A program made the position numbers and the translations under genes. 43,741 nucleotides of DNA from NCBI GenBank assembly GCA_900540295.1, contig UQFM01000006.1:1-43741 (forward strand), in the 5' to 3' direction. Origin of the DNA: an uncultured Oscillospiraceae bacterium. Lineage in GTDB: Bacteria > Bacillota > Clostridia > Oscillospirales > Acutalibacteraceae. The notes beneath the pieces were generated by a model that saw only the letters and a list, made by a program, of their open reading frames with translations, was not told where the DNA came from and ran no database searches. Positions 7,842-16,611 of the stretch are shown one piece after another (the first letter of the stretch is position 1; each line of letters starts with the position of its first letter).

Positions 7842-9278
7842 TTGCTGATTTCTGAACTGCTGCAAGAAGTAAAAACAACAGGCGCTTACACAGACTGTGC
7901 GGTGCTTGACGTAACGGACAACACGAAAAACATTTCTGCGGGCGCGGTGTTTGTCTGTATTCAGGGTGCGCGTTTTGACGGCCACCTGACGGCGCTCGAA
8001 ATGGAAAAGCAAGGCGCGGTACTGATTGTTGCCGAACGCGACACAGGCGCGAAAAATCAGGTGTTGGTGGAGAATTCGAGAAGTGCTTATGCGCAAATCT
8101 GTGCGGCATTTTATGGGTATCCTTCGCGCAAATTACAGCTAATCGGTGTGACGGGTACAAACGGAAAAACCACAACAACCATGTTACTGCACGGGCTTCT
8201 GCGCCGTGCGGGTATTTCAGCGGGGCTTATCGGTACAGTGGAAAACCGAATCGGTGAAAAAGTATATCCCGCGTCGCTGACCACGCCCGACTGTAAGGAT
8301 TTACATCGACTGTTTGCGGAAATGGTTGCGGCGGGCTGTACGCATTGCATTATGGAGGTGTCCTCACAGGCGCTTGCCCAACGCCGCGTGGACGGCTGTC
8401 ATTTCGCGCTTGCGCTGTTTACGAATTTAACACAGGACCATTTGGATTATCACGGCACATTCCAAAATTATATGCAGGCAAAGCGTATGCTGTTCTCAAT
8501 GGCGGATACTGCGATTCTGAATACCGACGACGCATATGCTCCGGAAATGGTGAAAGATACAGATGTAAAGGTTATCACCTTTTCGGCAAATCGGGATGAC
8601 AGCGACTATACCGCCAAAAATATTATCTGTACGGCAAGCGGTGTGCAGTATGAATTGCTGGGGCACGGTGACATCGGGCGTGTACAGGTGAAGATTCCCG
8701 GGCATTTCACCGTTTACAATTCCATGGCCGCCGCCGTTTGCGCCATTGAATCCGGTATTTCGTTTGAGCAGGTACTTACCTTGCTGGCAGGCGCTGAAGG
8801 TGTTAAGGGACGGGTAGAGGTCGTGCCGACTGATACGGACTACACGGTTTTAATCGACTATGCACATTCTCCCGACGGACTGCAGAATGTGATTTCTTCT
8901 CTGCGCGAGGTTGCGGAAAAACGTATTATTACGGTGTTCGGCTGCGGCGGTGACCGTGACCGAAACAAACGTCCGAAAATGGGAAAAATCGTCGGGGATT
9001 TGTCAGATGTTGCGGTAGTCACCTCTGACAATCCGCGCACGGAGAAGCCCGAAAAAATTATTGAGGAAATTCTGGCGGGCATGACCGCCTGCAAAGCGCG
9101 GATACAAACCATTCCCGACCGTACTTCGGCAATTCGCTGGGCACTGACACATGCGAAAAAGGGCGACGTCGTCCTGCTGGCGGGTAAAGGGCATGAGACT
9201 TACCAGATTCTCAATACAGGCAAGATTCATTATGATGAGCGAGAGATTGTCGCGGATATTCTGAAAGGCAAAAAATAA
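7842..9278 (+). CDS. murE: UDP-MurNAc-L-Ala-D-Glu:meso-diaminopimelate ligase MurE
   Basis: MurE adds the third residue of the peptidoglycan stem peptide in the cytoplasm, using ATP. The 478-residue protein has the Mur ligase P-loop GTNGKTTT at 105-112 and a C-terminal GKGHE motif. At D396-N397-P398-R399 it carries the DNPR motif that selects meso-diaminopimelate rather than lysine, so the wall is predicted to be of DAP type. The start codon is TTG at 7842, fixed by a perfect AGGAGG at 7829-7834. The 90-nt gap after the PBP gene contains a small hairpin (GGCTGTA/TACAGCC) and no gene. Confidence 0.97.
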   Translation: MLISELLQEVKTTGAYTDCAVLDVTDNTKNISAGAVFVCIQGARFDGHLTALEMEKQGAVLIVAERDTGAKNQVLVENSRSAYAQICAAFYGYPSRKLQLIGVTGTNGKTTTTMLLHGLLRRAGISAGLIGTVENRIGEKVYPASLTTPDCKDLHRLFAEMVAAGCTHCIMEVSSQALAQRRVDGCHFALALFTNLTQDHLDYHGTFQNYMQAKRMLFSMADTAILNTDDAYAPEMVKDTDVKVITFSANRDDSDYTAKNIICTASGVQYELLGHGDIGRVQVKIPGHFTVYNSMAAAVCAIESGISFEQVLTLLAGAEGVKGRVEVVPTDTDYTVLIDYAHSPDGLQNVISSLREVAEKRIITVFGCGGDRDRNKRPKMGKIVGDLSDVAVVTSDNPRTEKPEKIIEEILAGMTACKARIQTIPDRTSAIRWALTHAKKGDVVLLAGKGHETYQILNTGKIHYDEREIVADILKGKK

Positions 9279-10640
9279 ATGCAGCTGACATTACGTGAAA
9301 TTGAGAATATAACGGGCGGACGTCTGGTCGGTGCGGACGTGACGGTTTCCGCCGTGACGATTGACAGCCGTACGGCGGCAGACGGCGCGCTGTATGTTGC
9401 CATTTGCGGCGACCGTTTTGACGGGCATGATTTTTGCGCGTCCGCTATGCAAAACGGCGCGGCGGCAGTGGTTTGTGAACGCGTACCCGATGCGGAAATC
9501 CCGTATGTTTTGGTGGACAGTACGCGCCAAGCACTTTTGGATATTGCAAATCTGCACCGCAGGCATTGCGCGGATGTAAAGATTGTCGGCTTAACAGGCA
9601 GCGTCGGCAAAACGACCACAAAAGAAATGGTGCATGCGGTTTTGTCGGAACAGTTTGAGACCATCAAAACCGAGGGGAACCTGAATAATGAAATCGGTAT
9701 GCCCAAAACACTGTTTCGGTTAACGGAATCCACCGAGGCGGCAGTTGTGGAAATGGGTATGAGCAACTTCGGCGAAATCGAGCGCATGACGCTTGCGTGC
9801 CGGCCCAATCTCGCAATTATCACGAATATCGGCGTTTCGCATATTGAATTTTTGGGTTCGCGGGACGGCATTTTACAGGCGAAAACCGAAATTTTGAAAG
9901 GCATGCAAAGCGGCGCACCGCTGATTTTAAACGGCGATGATGACAAGCTTTGGGGTTATAGGAATGAAAATTTCCGACAAATCTATTTTGCTTTGGAAAA
10001 TACACAGTCAGATATTCTCGCGAAAGAGATAGAAACCGTAAACGGCGAAACGGTTTTCACCGTTTGCTTCCACGGGTCGCAGACACAGCGCGTCACGATT
10101 CCGACTGTCGGAAAGCACAATGTATACGATGCTTTGGCGGCGTTTGCGGCGGGGCTTTCTTTGGAGATTTCGCCCGAGAAAATTGCCGCAGGTCTTCGGA
10201 ATTATGTCCCCGCAGGGATGCGCCAGCGTATACGGACGGTTGCGGAGGTTACCGTAATTGAGGACTGCTACAATGCGAGCCCCGATTCTCAAAAAGCGGC
10301 GCTGAATGTGCTGTCCGCTTTACCCGCACAGCGCAAAATCGCCGTGCTCGGCGATATGCTGGAGCTGGGTGCGTATTCGGAGGAGGCGCACCGCACGGTT
10401 GGCGCGTACGCGGCGCAAAACGGTGTAGATTTTTTGTTTTGTTACGGAGAAGCCTCTGCTTGGATTGCCGACGCGGCAAAAGAATCCGTGCAGACGGCGT
10501 ATTTTACCGATAAAGCCGCATTGACAGAAGCACTTTTAAAGACTGTACAGGCGGGGGACGCGGTGCTGTTTAAGGCGAGCCGCGGCATGGCACTTGAAGA
10601 AGTGATACAAAAACTCTATGAGGAGTGGAATGTGAAATGA
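9279..10640 (+). CDS. murF: UDP-MurNAc-tripeptide:D-Ala-D-Ala ligase MurF
   Basis: MurF completes the cytoplasmic UDP-MurNAc-pentapeptide by adding D-Ala-D-Ala. The 453-residue protein has the Mur ligase ATP loop TGSVGKTTTK (catalytic lysine near residue 111), then EGNLNNEIGMP, the central VEMGMSNFGEI block, and the C-terminal DCYNASPDS motif typical of MurF. Its ATG directly abuts the murE TAA with no spacer, implying translational coupling. AAAGG lies 12-16 nt upstream inside murE. Confidence 0.97.
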   Translation: MQLTLREIENITGGRLVGADVTVSAVTIDSRTAADGALYVAICGDRFDGHDFCASAMQNGAAAVVCERVPDAEIPYVLVDSTRQALLDIANLHRRHCADVKIVGLTGSVGKTTTKEMVHAVLSEQFETIKTEGNLNNEIGMPKTLFRLTESTEAAVVEMGMSNFGEIERMTLACRPNLAIITNIGVSHIEFLGSRDGILQAKTEILKGMQSGAPLILNGDDDKLWGYRNENFRQIYFALENTQSDILAKEIETVNGETVFTVCFHGSQTQRVTIPTVGKHNVYDALAAFAAGLSLEISPEKIAAGLRNYVPAGMRQRIRTVAEVTVIEDCYNASPDSQKAALNVLSALPAQRKIAVLGDMLELGAYSEEAHRTVGAYAAQNGVDFLFCYGEASAWIADAAKESVQTAYFTDKAALTEALLKTVQAGDAVLFKASRGMALEEVIQKLYEEWNVK

Positions 10641-11668
10641 ATACAACGGCAGCAATCCTTTTGGCGGTGGTTTTGAGCTTTTTAATCGCCTTTTTACTCG
10701 GCTTTGCCGTGATTCCGTGGCTAAGACGGCTGAAATTCGGGCAAACTATATTGGATATCGGTCCTGCTTGGCACAAGTCAAAACAGGGATTGCCTACCAT
10801 GGGCGGTATCCTGTTTATTGTCAGCACGCTGTTTGCGTTTGCCGCAGTCTGTGTCACGGATTATTTACTCGGCGGCAGTTTGTTTACAAGCGGTTCAGCG
10901 GTGACGGATAGTGTAAAGGTCAAGCTGATCGGCGGTATTTTAATGGCGGTTGGGTTCGGTCTGATTGGGTTTGCCGACGATTATATTAAGGTTGTTAAAA
11001 AACGCAATCTCGGACTGACCATTACGCAGAAATCCATTGCGCAGATTCTGCTGATGCTGGCGTATCTCGGTGCACTGTATATGTCGGGCAATACCTACAT
11101 GTCCATTCCGTTCGTCGGCAATGTGGAAATGGGCTTTTTCTTCTGGATTTTCGGCATGGCGGTTATTTACGCGACTGTAAATGCAGTTAACTTTACAGAC
11201 GGCGTAGACGGGCTTTGCGGGTCTGTAACCGCTGTTGCCGCTGTCGCCTTTATCGTTGCGGCGGCTTTGAAGGGGCTGTTCGGTGTAAGTTTGTTGGCAG
11301 GCGCTTTGCTGGGCGGGCTTTTAGGATATTTGATTTGGAACTGGCATCCCGCCAAAGTCATGATGGGCGATATAGGCTCTTTGTTTTTGGGCGGCTTGGT
11401 GGTTGCACTCGCATACGCCATTGACTGTCCGCTGATTATTCTGTTTTTCGGTATCGTGTACGTCATGGAATTTATGTCCGATATTATCCAAATCGGATAT
11501 TTCAAGGCTACGCACGGCAAACGTATTTTTAAAATGGCGCCCATTCACCATCATTTCGAAATGTGCGGCTGGAAAGAGAAAAAAATCGTTGTTGTATTCA
11601 GTCTGATTAACCTTTTGGGCAGTGCCGTCGGCGTGGCGCTGCTGTATTACGGTGTAATCCGTATCTGA
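10637..11668 (+). CDS. mraY: Phospho-MurNAc-pentapeptide transferase MraY
   Basis: MraY transfers phospho-MurNAc-pentapeptide to undecaprenyl phosphate, making lipid I at the membrane. The 343-residue protein has about ten membrane segments and all the catalytic motifs: D114-D115 in FADDYIK, NFTDGVDGL around D188, GDIGSLFLGG, and the MAPIHHHFE loop. ATG 10637 overlaps the murF stop (ATGA), with AGGAG 11 nt upstream. The in-frame GTG at 10625 lies on the ribosome binding site and is unlikely. Confidence 0.97.
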   Translation: MNTTAAILLAVVLSFLIAFLLGFAVIPWLRRLKFGQTILDIGPAWHKSKQGLPTMGGILFIVSTLFAFAAVCVTDYLLGGSLFTSGSAVTDSVKVKLIGGILMAVGFGLIGFADDYIKVVKKRNLGLTITQKSIAQILLMLAYLGALYMSGNTYMSIPFVGNVEMGFFFWIFGMAVIYATVNAVNFTDGVDGLCGSVTAVAAVAFIVAAALKGLFGVSLLAGALLGGLLGYLIWNWHPAKVMMGDIGSLFLGGLVVALAYAIDCPLIILFFGIVYVMEFMSDIIQIGYFKATHGKRIFKMAPIHHHFEMCGWKEKKIVVVFSLINLLGSAVGVALLYYGVIRI

Positions 11669-11678
11669 TATACGGATT
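11656..11678 (+). other. Hairpin spanning the mraY stop codon
   Basis: AATCCGTAT (11656-11664) pairs perfectly with ATACGGATT (11670-11678) around a 5-nt loop holding the mraY stop. There is no U-tract. It may stabilise or process the mRNA between mraY and ftsW. Confidence 0.4.
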
Positions 11679-11710
11679 GCATACCGCGTACCTGCAAGGA
11701 GGAGAGCATT

Positions 11711-12961
11711 TTGGCACAGGCGGCTGCACGTCCGCGCAAGGCGGTCAAGAAAACGGCAAAAAAAAGATCGGACTTTTGGGCGGTCGGCAAAATTGATATT
11801 CCGTTTTTGCTGTTGGTCATCACGATTTTGACCATCGGCTTGGTTATGCTGTTCTCCGCAAGCTACACCTATGCTTATTATAACGAAGACGGCGACAGTG
11901 CTTACTTCTTCAAACGGCAGTTGGTTTTCGCGATAGCGGGCGTTGTCGCCATGTTTTTGGTTTCTAAGGTTCGTTACGACTATTTCAAGCTGTTTGCGAT
12001 TCCTGCGGTTTTATTTTCATGGTTTTTATTGGTCATCGTTCTCTTTTTGCCGGAGGTAAAGCCGGGCTTTCACCGATGGATTAACTTGGGGCTGTTTACC
12101 TTTCAGCCTTCGGAAATCGCGAAACTGGCAATTATTTTGTTCTGTGCATGGAGCATGGATAAAAATCATAAAAAAATCACAGGCAAAATGCTCAACCAAA
12201 GCAAAATGGCAAAGCAGGTGAAATCTCTTTCCAACGGTAAAATCGTTGTGTATGAATCCTTTTTGATGCTTTGTCTCTACGGTGCAATTATCGCCGTGAC
12301 GGCGACGCTTGTTTATCTCGAAAACCATCTGTCAGGCACCATTCTGATTTTAGCCATCGGCGTTGTGATGATGTTTTTGGGTGAAGTGAAAAAACATTGG
12401 TTTGTGCTGATTGGCGCTTTGGCGGTTGTTGCGGTTATTTTCTTTGTGCTGAATCCCGAAATACTTGAAAAATACGCGGGCGAACGCATCACGGCGTGGC
12501 TCGACAAAAGCTTTGAGCCGCGCGGTGCGCGTTGGCAGACAAACAATTCTATTTATGCCATCGGTTCGGGCGGACTGTTCGGCACGGGGCTCGGCAACTC
12601 CAAACAAAAGCATTTGTATGTTTCCGAGCCGCAGAATGACTTTATTTTTGCTATCGTCTGTGAAGAACTCGGGTTTATCCGTTCCGTAGGTATTATTTTG
12701 CTGTATGTGCTTTTGGTGCTGCGCGGCGTGACAATCGGACTGCACGCCAAAGACCGTTTCGGCGCACTGCTTTCCATGGGCATTGTATTTCAGGTCGGTT
12801 TGCAGACGGCACTGAATATCGCGGTTGTAACGGACGCCCTGCCGAATACGGGTATCAGCCTGCCGTTTTTCAGCTACGGCGGCACATCTTTAATGATGCT
12901 GTTGTTTGAGATGGGCGTGGTGCTGTCTGTTTCACGGTATTCAAGAGTAGAAAAGAACTGA
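11711..12961 (+). CDS. ftsW: Lipid II polymerase FtsW/SpoVE (SEDS family)
   Basis: SEDS proteins are the peptidoglycan glycosyltransferases that act with a class B PBP. The 416-residue protein has about ten membrane segments and the family blocks WINLGLFTFQPSEIAKL, ENHLSGT and PNTGISLPFFSYGGTS. An unusually basic 28-residue N-terminus (ARPRKAVKKTAKKR) precedes the first helix. The start is TTG at 11711, chosen because AAGGAGG lies 8 nt upstream. The product could be vegetative FtsW or sporulation SpoVE. murD, commonly found between mraY and ftsW, is missing here. Confidence 0.93.
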   Translation: MAQAAARPRKAVKKTAKKRSDFWAVGKIDIPFLLLVITILTIGLVMLFSASYTYAYYNEDGDSAYFFKRQLVFAIAGVVAMFLVSKVRYDYFKLFAIPAVLFSWFLLVIVLFLPEVKPGFHRWINLGLFTFQPSEIAKLAIILFCAWSMDKNHKKITGKMLNQSKMAKQVKSLSNGKIVVYESFLMLCLYGAIIAVTATLVYLENHLSGTILILAIGVVMMFLGEVKKHWFVLIGALAVVAVIFFVLNPEILEKYAGERITAWLDKSFEPRGARWQTNNSIYAIGSGGLFGTGLGNSKQKHLYVSEPQNDFIFAIVCEELGFIRSVGIILLYVLLVLRGVTIGLHAKDRFGALLSMGIVFQVGLQTALNIAVVTDALPNTGISLPFFSYGGTSLMMLLFEMGVVLSVSRYSRVEKN

Positions 12962-12978
12962 AAAAGAGGTCGGAGTTT

Positions 12979-14094
12979 ATGAAAATCGTATTTGCGGCGG
13001 GCGGAACCGGCGGGCATATCAATCCTGCACTTGCTGTGGCGGGCGAGCTTCGTCGGCGCGACCCCAAAACAGAAATTTTGTTTATCGGTACGGCAGACCA
13101 TATGGAATCCCGTTTGGTGCCTGCGGCGGGTTTTGCGTTTCAAACAATTGAAATTGCAGGCTTTCAGAGAAAGCCGACGCCGCAGAATATCGTGAAAAAC
13201 ATAAAAACCGTGGGACTGCTTTTGAAATCTACGGGCGCAGTGAAAAAGATTTTGTCGGATTTTGCACCCGATGTCGCAGTCGGCTTCGGCGGTTATGTCA
13301 GCGGACCTGTGGTGCGCACGGCGGCAAAAATGGGTATTAAAACAGCGATTCATGAGCAGAATGCATACCCCGGTGTGACCAATAAAGCGCTCGCAAAAAA
13401 GGCGGACAAGGTTATGCTGACAGTTGAGGCGGCAAAAGAGCATCTCTCGTGCCCGACACCGCCGATTGTGACAGGGCTTCCCGTTCGGCGGGAAATTGTT
13501 TCGGCAAACCGTGACTTTGCCCGCGCGGAACTGCATGTTCCCGATGACGCGGTGATGATTTTGTCTATGGGCGGCAGTCTCGGTGCAAAGGCGATTAACG
13601 AAGCAATGACTGCGCTGATTGCCGCGCGGTATACCGATAAAAATCTGTTTTTTCTGCACGCAACGGGCAAATACGGAAAATGGGTGCCTGAAAAACTGCG
13701 TGAAAACGGCGTGGATTCGGAAAAGACTTCAAATGTCGTGATTCGCGAATACATAGACAATATGGATGTTTGCCTTGCGGCGGCGGATTTGGTTATCGGC
13801 AGGGCGGGTGCATCCTCGCTTTCCGAAATTGAGGCGACAGGGAAAGCGTCCGTATTGATTCCTTCTCCGAATGTTGCGGAAAATCACCAATACCACAACG
13901 CCATGGCGTTGGTGAATCAAGACGCGGCGAAGATTATAGAAGAAAAAGACTTAACGCCCGAACGCCTGATTGCGGTTGTCGATTCGCTGACGCAGGATAA
14001 ATCCGCTTTACGGACACTCGGTGAAAACGCCAAGAAAATGGCGGTGATGGATTCTGCCGCAGTGATTTGTGATATTTTAACGGAACTGGCATAA
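12979..14094 (+). CDS. murG: Lipid II synthase MurG
   Basis: MurG transfers GlcNAc from UDP-GlcNAc to lipid I on the inner membrane face, giving lipid II. The 371-residue GT28-family protein has the N-terminal loop GGTGGHINPAL (residues 8-18), the second glycine-rich GFGGYVSGP, the HEQN motif, and the C-terminal UDP-GlcNAc site GRAGASSLSEIEATGKASVLIP. A GGAG site lies 5 nt before ATG 12979, and the gap after ftsW is 17 nt. Length and motifs are normal. Confidence 0.97.
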   Translation: MKIVFAAGGTGGHINPALAVAGELRRRDPKTEILFIGTADHMESRLVPAAGFAFQTIEIAGFQRKPTPQNIVKNIKTVGLLLKSTGAVKKILSDFAPDVAVGFGGYVSGPVVRTAAKMGIKTAIHEQNAYPGVTNKALAKKADKVMLTVEAAKEHLSCPTPPIVTGLPVRREIVSANRDFARAELHVPDDAVMILSMGGSLGAKAINEAMTALIAARYTDKNLFFLHATGKYGKWVPEKLRENGVDSEKTSNVVIREYIDNMDVCLAAADLVIGRAGASSLSEIEATGKASVLIPSPNVAENHQYHNAMALVNQDAAKIIEEKDLTPERLIAVVDSLTQDKSALRTLGENAKKMAVMDSAAVICDILTELA

Positions 14095-14107
14095 TCGCTT
14101 GAACACA

Positions 14108-14171
14108 CAGTACCCCGTCTGCATAGTATGAAGCGCAGAGGATAATTTCCTTCAATGTGTAAGGGGTGCTG
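14108..14171 (+). promoter_or_regulatory. Possible Shine-Dalgarno-masking hairpin upstream of murA
   Basis: CAGTACCCC (14108-14116) can pair with GGGGTGCTG (14163-14171) with one G-U wobble. The second arm contains the murA ribosome binding site. A smaller inner stem (CTGC...GCAG, 14119-14140) can form in the loop. This would hide the initiation region. It is a prediction from pairing only. Confidence 0.35.
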
Positions 14172-14174
14172 AAA

Positions 14175-15572
14175 TTGGAAAAGATTATCATTCACGGGCA
14201 AAAGCGTCTAAACGGTGAGATTGAGGTTCACGGTTCCAAAAACAGCGCATTGCCTATTTTGGCGGCGACAACGCTGGTAAACGGCGTTTCGGAAATACAT
14301 AACTGCCCGCGGCTTTCCGATGTGGATGCGGCAATCAATATTTTACTGCATCTGGGCTGTAAGGTCACGCGGGATGGGCATACCGTTACGGTGGATTCCG
14401 CGGGTATGAACGGCTGTGAAATCCCCGACGATTTGATGCGGGAAATGCGCTCTTCCGTGGTATTTCTCGGCGCGATTTTGGGGCGGACGGGGCAGGCGAA
14501 GCTGTCCACACCCGGCGGCTGTGAAATCGGCTTGCGCCCGATTGATTTGCATATTTCCGCAATGGAACAGCTCGGCGCGCAGCTCACCGAAACGGCGGGC
14601 AAATTGGAGTTTGAAGCACCGAACGGACTTTGCGGCGCGCGCATTACATTGACGTTCCCGAGTGTAGGCGCAACGGAAAATATCATTATTGCCGCGGCAA
14701 CGGCAAAGGGCAGAACGATTCTGACCAACGCGGCGCGGGAGCCCGAAATCAGCGATTTGGCAGACTTTTTAAATGCCTGCGGCGCGCATATTCACGGCGC
14801 AGGGGACAGTACGGTTGTGATTGACGGCGTAGAACGTCTGCACGGCACGGGGCATACAGTTATTCCCGACCGTATAGCCGCATCAACCTATTTACTCGCG
14901 GGGGCGATGACGCAGGGGAAAATCTGTGTAAAGGATATTATTCCCGCGCATTTAGGCGCGCTTCTGCCCGTCATGAAAGAGGCGGGCTGTGATTTGACCG
15001 TCAGCGGGCGGTGGATTTGCATGAGTGCGCCGCCGCGGCTTCGGCGTGTAAAAATGACCAGAACAATGCCGTATCCGGGTTTCCCGACCGATGTGCAGGC
15101 GCCGCTTTCCGCGATGCTTACCGTGGCGGACGGCACATCTGTAATTGTGGAAAATATTTTTGAAAGCCGTTATAAGCATGCGGGGGAATTGGTGCGTTTC
15201 GGTGCGAAAATCAGCGTGGAAGGGCGTACCGAAGTGATTGAAGGCGTACCGTATTTGACGGGTGTGCATACCGTAGCCCCCGATTTGCGCGGCGGTTTTG
15301 CGTTGGTTTTGGCAGGTCTTGCGGCACATGGGGAAACCACGGTGTGCGGCGTGGAGCATATAGACAGAGGATATGAAGCACCTGAGCTTGTTTTGCAAAC
15401 GCTTGGTGCGGACATAAAAAGGATACAGGAAAATGGCACAGCAGAGAAACAATTCACAAAGGAATCCGCGGCAGAACACGGCGAACAGAACGGCGCCGCC
15501 GCGGACGAACACGGCCGAAACACGGCGCAGACCGCCGAGTTCAGCGAATCGGACAGCGCGGAACGCGCGTGA
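14175..15572 (+). CDS. murA: UDP-GlcNAc 1-carboxyvinyltransferase MurA
   Basis: MurA commits UDP-GlcNAc to peptidoglycan by transferring enolpyruvate from PEP. The fold is conventional, with SKNSALPILAATTL near the N-terminus and the catalytic cysteine C116 in PGGCEIGLRPIDLH (the fosfomycin target). The start is TTG 14175, 8 nt after AAGGGG; an in-frame GTG at 14166 sits on that site. The 465-residue product is longer than usual (about 420). Its last 47 codons form a hydrophilic, acidic, low-complexity tail read from DNA that also encodes the ftsQ N-terminus in another frame. Family similarity ends near LGADIKRI. Confidence 0.95.
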   Translation: MEKIIIHGQKRLNGEIEVHGSKNSALPILAATTLVNGVSEIHNCPRLSDVDAAINILLHLGCKVTRDGHTVTVDSAGMNGCEIPDDLMREMRSSVVFLGAILGRTGQAKLSTPGGCEIGLRPIDLHISAMEQLGAQLTETAGKLEFEAPNGLCGARITLTFPSVGATENIIIAAATAKGRTILTNAAREPEISDLADFLNACGAHIHGAGDSTVVIDGVERLHGTGHTVIPDRIAASTYLLAGAMTQGKICVKDIIPAHLGALLPVMKEAGCDLTVSGRWICMSAPPRLRRVKMTRTMPYPGFPTDVQAPLSAMLTVADGTSVIVENIFESRYKHAGELVRFGAKISVEGRTEVIEGVPYLTGVHTVAPDLRGGFALVLAGLAAHGETTVCGVEHIDRGYEAPELVLQTLGADIKRIQENGTAEKQFTKESAAEHGEQNGAAADEHGRNTAQTAEFSESDSAERA

Positions 15573-16428
15573 ACCGCTGTCGAATGACGAGCGCCGCCGC
15601 CTGCGGGCGGAGCGTGCGCGCAGACGGCGCAGACGGCGTAATTTACTGATTGGCGCGTTGCTGACGGTCATCATTGTAATTGTAGGCGTAGTTTTGAGTC
15701 TGACGGTTTTCTTCAAAATTGCAAGTGTGGAAATTACGGGCGATGAGATTTACAATGCCGAACAGATTACACAGGCGTCGGGCATTACCGTCGGTGAAAA
15801 TTTATTCCTGTTTTCTGCGAAGGATGCGGCGTCCGCCGTAGAAAAGGCACTGCCCTATGTTGAAAAGGCGGAAATCAAGCGCAGTCTTTCCTGCAAGGTG
15901 ACCGTTTCCGTGACGGCGGCAAAAGCGGTTGCCGCGATTGACAACGGCGAGTCTTATTTACTTTTAAATGCATCGGGCAAAGTGCTGGAGGACGGCGTCA
16001 TGACCGTCAATGACGATGTGGTGATTTTGGAACCGGGTGAAATCACTGCCGCCGTGCCGGGGGATTTGCTTGCGACAGCGGATGCCGATGCACTTGCAGA
16101 TTATGTTGCGGTTATGCGTGTGTTTACAGAGAACGGACTTACAGGGATTACCAAATTGGATATTCGTGACCGTTCCAACATAAAAGCCCAGTACAAGGAC
16201 AGAATACTTTTGAAGCTCGGTGCGGCAAGTTCCGTTGGTGATAAAGCGGATTTTATCAAAGCCGCCTTGGAACGCAACGAGAAAAATACGCCTGAATTTC
16301 GGGGCAGTATCGATTTTTCCATCGATAAAAAAGCCTATCAAAATGCAGAGACGCAATCTGCGGCCAATATGCCGACCGAAAGCCAAACAGCTTCACAGGT
16401 TGAAACCGTGCAGATGACCGCGGCATAA
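15433..16428 (+). CDS. ftsQ: FtsQ/DivIB-like division protein
   Basis: FtsQ/DivIB is a bitopic scaffold of the divisome. The 331-residue protein has an R/N/T/P-rich cytoplasmic tail ending in a run of seven arginines, a membrane helix at about 71-93, and a POTRA domain starting FKIASVEITGDEIYNAEQI. A beta domain and a low-complexity S/T/Q tail follow. The ATG at 15433 lies 140 nt inside murA in a different frame, with AAGGA about 10 nt upstream. I see no good in-frame start between the murA stop and the membrane helix, so the overlap appears real. The name rests on POTRA, topology and position before ftsZ. Confidence 0.87.
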   Translation: MAQQRNNSQRNPRQNTANRTAPPRTNTAETRRRPPSSANRTARNAREPLSNDERRRLRAERARRRRRRRNLLIGALLTVIIVIVGVVLSLTVFFKIASVEITGDEIYNAEQITQASGITVGENLFLFSAKDAASAVEKALPYVEKAEIKRSLSCKVTVSVTAAKAVAAIDNGESYLLLNASGKVLEDGVMTVNDDVVILEPGEITAAVPGDLLATADADALADYVAVMRVFTENGLTGITKLDIRDRSNIKAQYKDRILLKLGAASSVGDKADFIKAALERNEKNTPEFRGSIDFSIDKKAYQNAETQSAANMPTESQTASQVETVQMTAA

Positions 16429-16497
16429 AAATCCGTGTGTAAAGATATGACCCTTGTCGTGACAGGTAAAATTACTTTTCGCATTTGAAAAAAGCGG

Positions 16498-16526
16498 TTG
16501 AAATATGGGAAAAGTTGTGTTACAAT
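16498..16526 (+). promoter_or_regulatory. Promoter of ftsZ
   Basis: TTGAAA (16498-16503) and TACAAT (16521-16526) have a 17-nt spacer. A GGGCAA/TTGCCC palindrome at 16545-16558 lies in the leader and could be an operator or small hairpin. ftsZ can therefore be transcribed separately from the upstream dcw operon. Confidence 0.7.
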
Positions 16527-16611
16527 AACAAAAATAGGTGTCATGGGCAATTTTGCCCGAAATCTAAAATTGTGTGAAAGCAGAAGATTTACATAGGAGG
16601 ATGTTTAAATC

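Noticed and set aside
7827..8178. Minus-strand open frames opposite murE and similar antisense frames throughout
   Set aside because: They are shadows of strongly supported genes and show no motifs or ribosome binding sites.
11669..11710. Degraded murD remnant between mraY and ftsW
   Set aside because: The gap is only 42 nt, with no Mur ligase motif.
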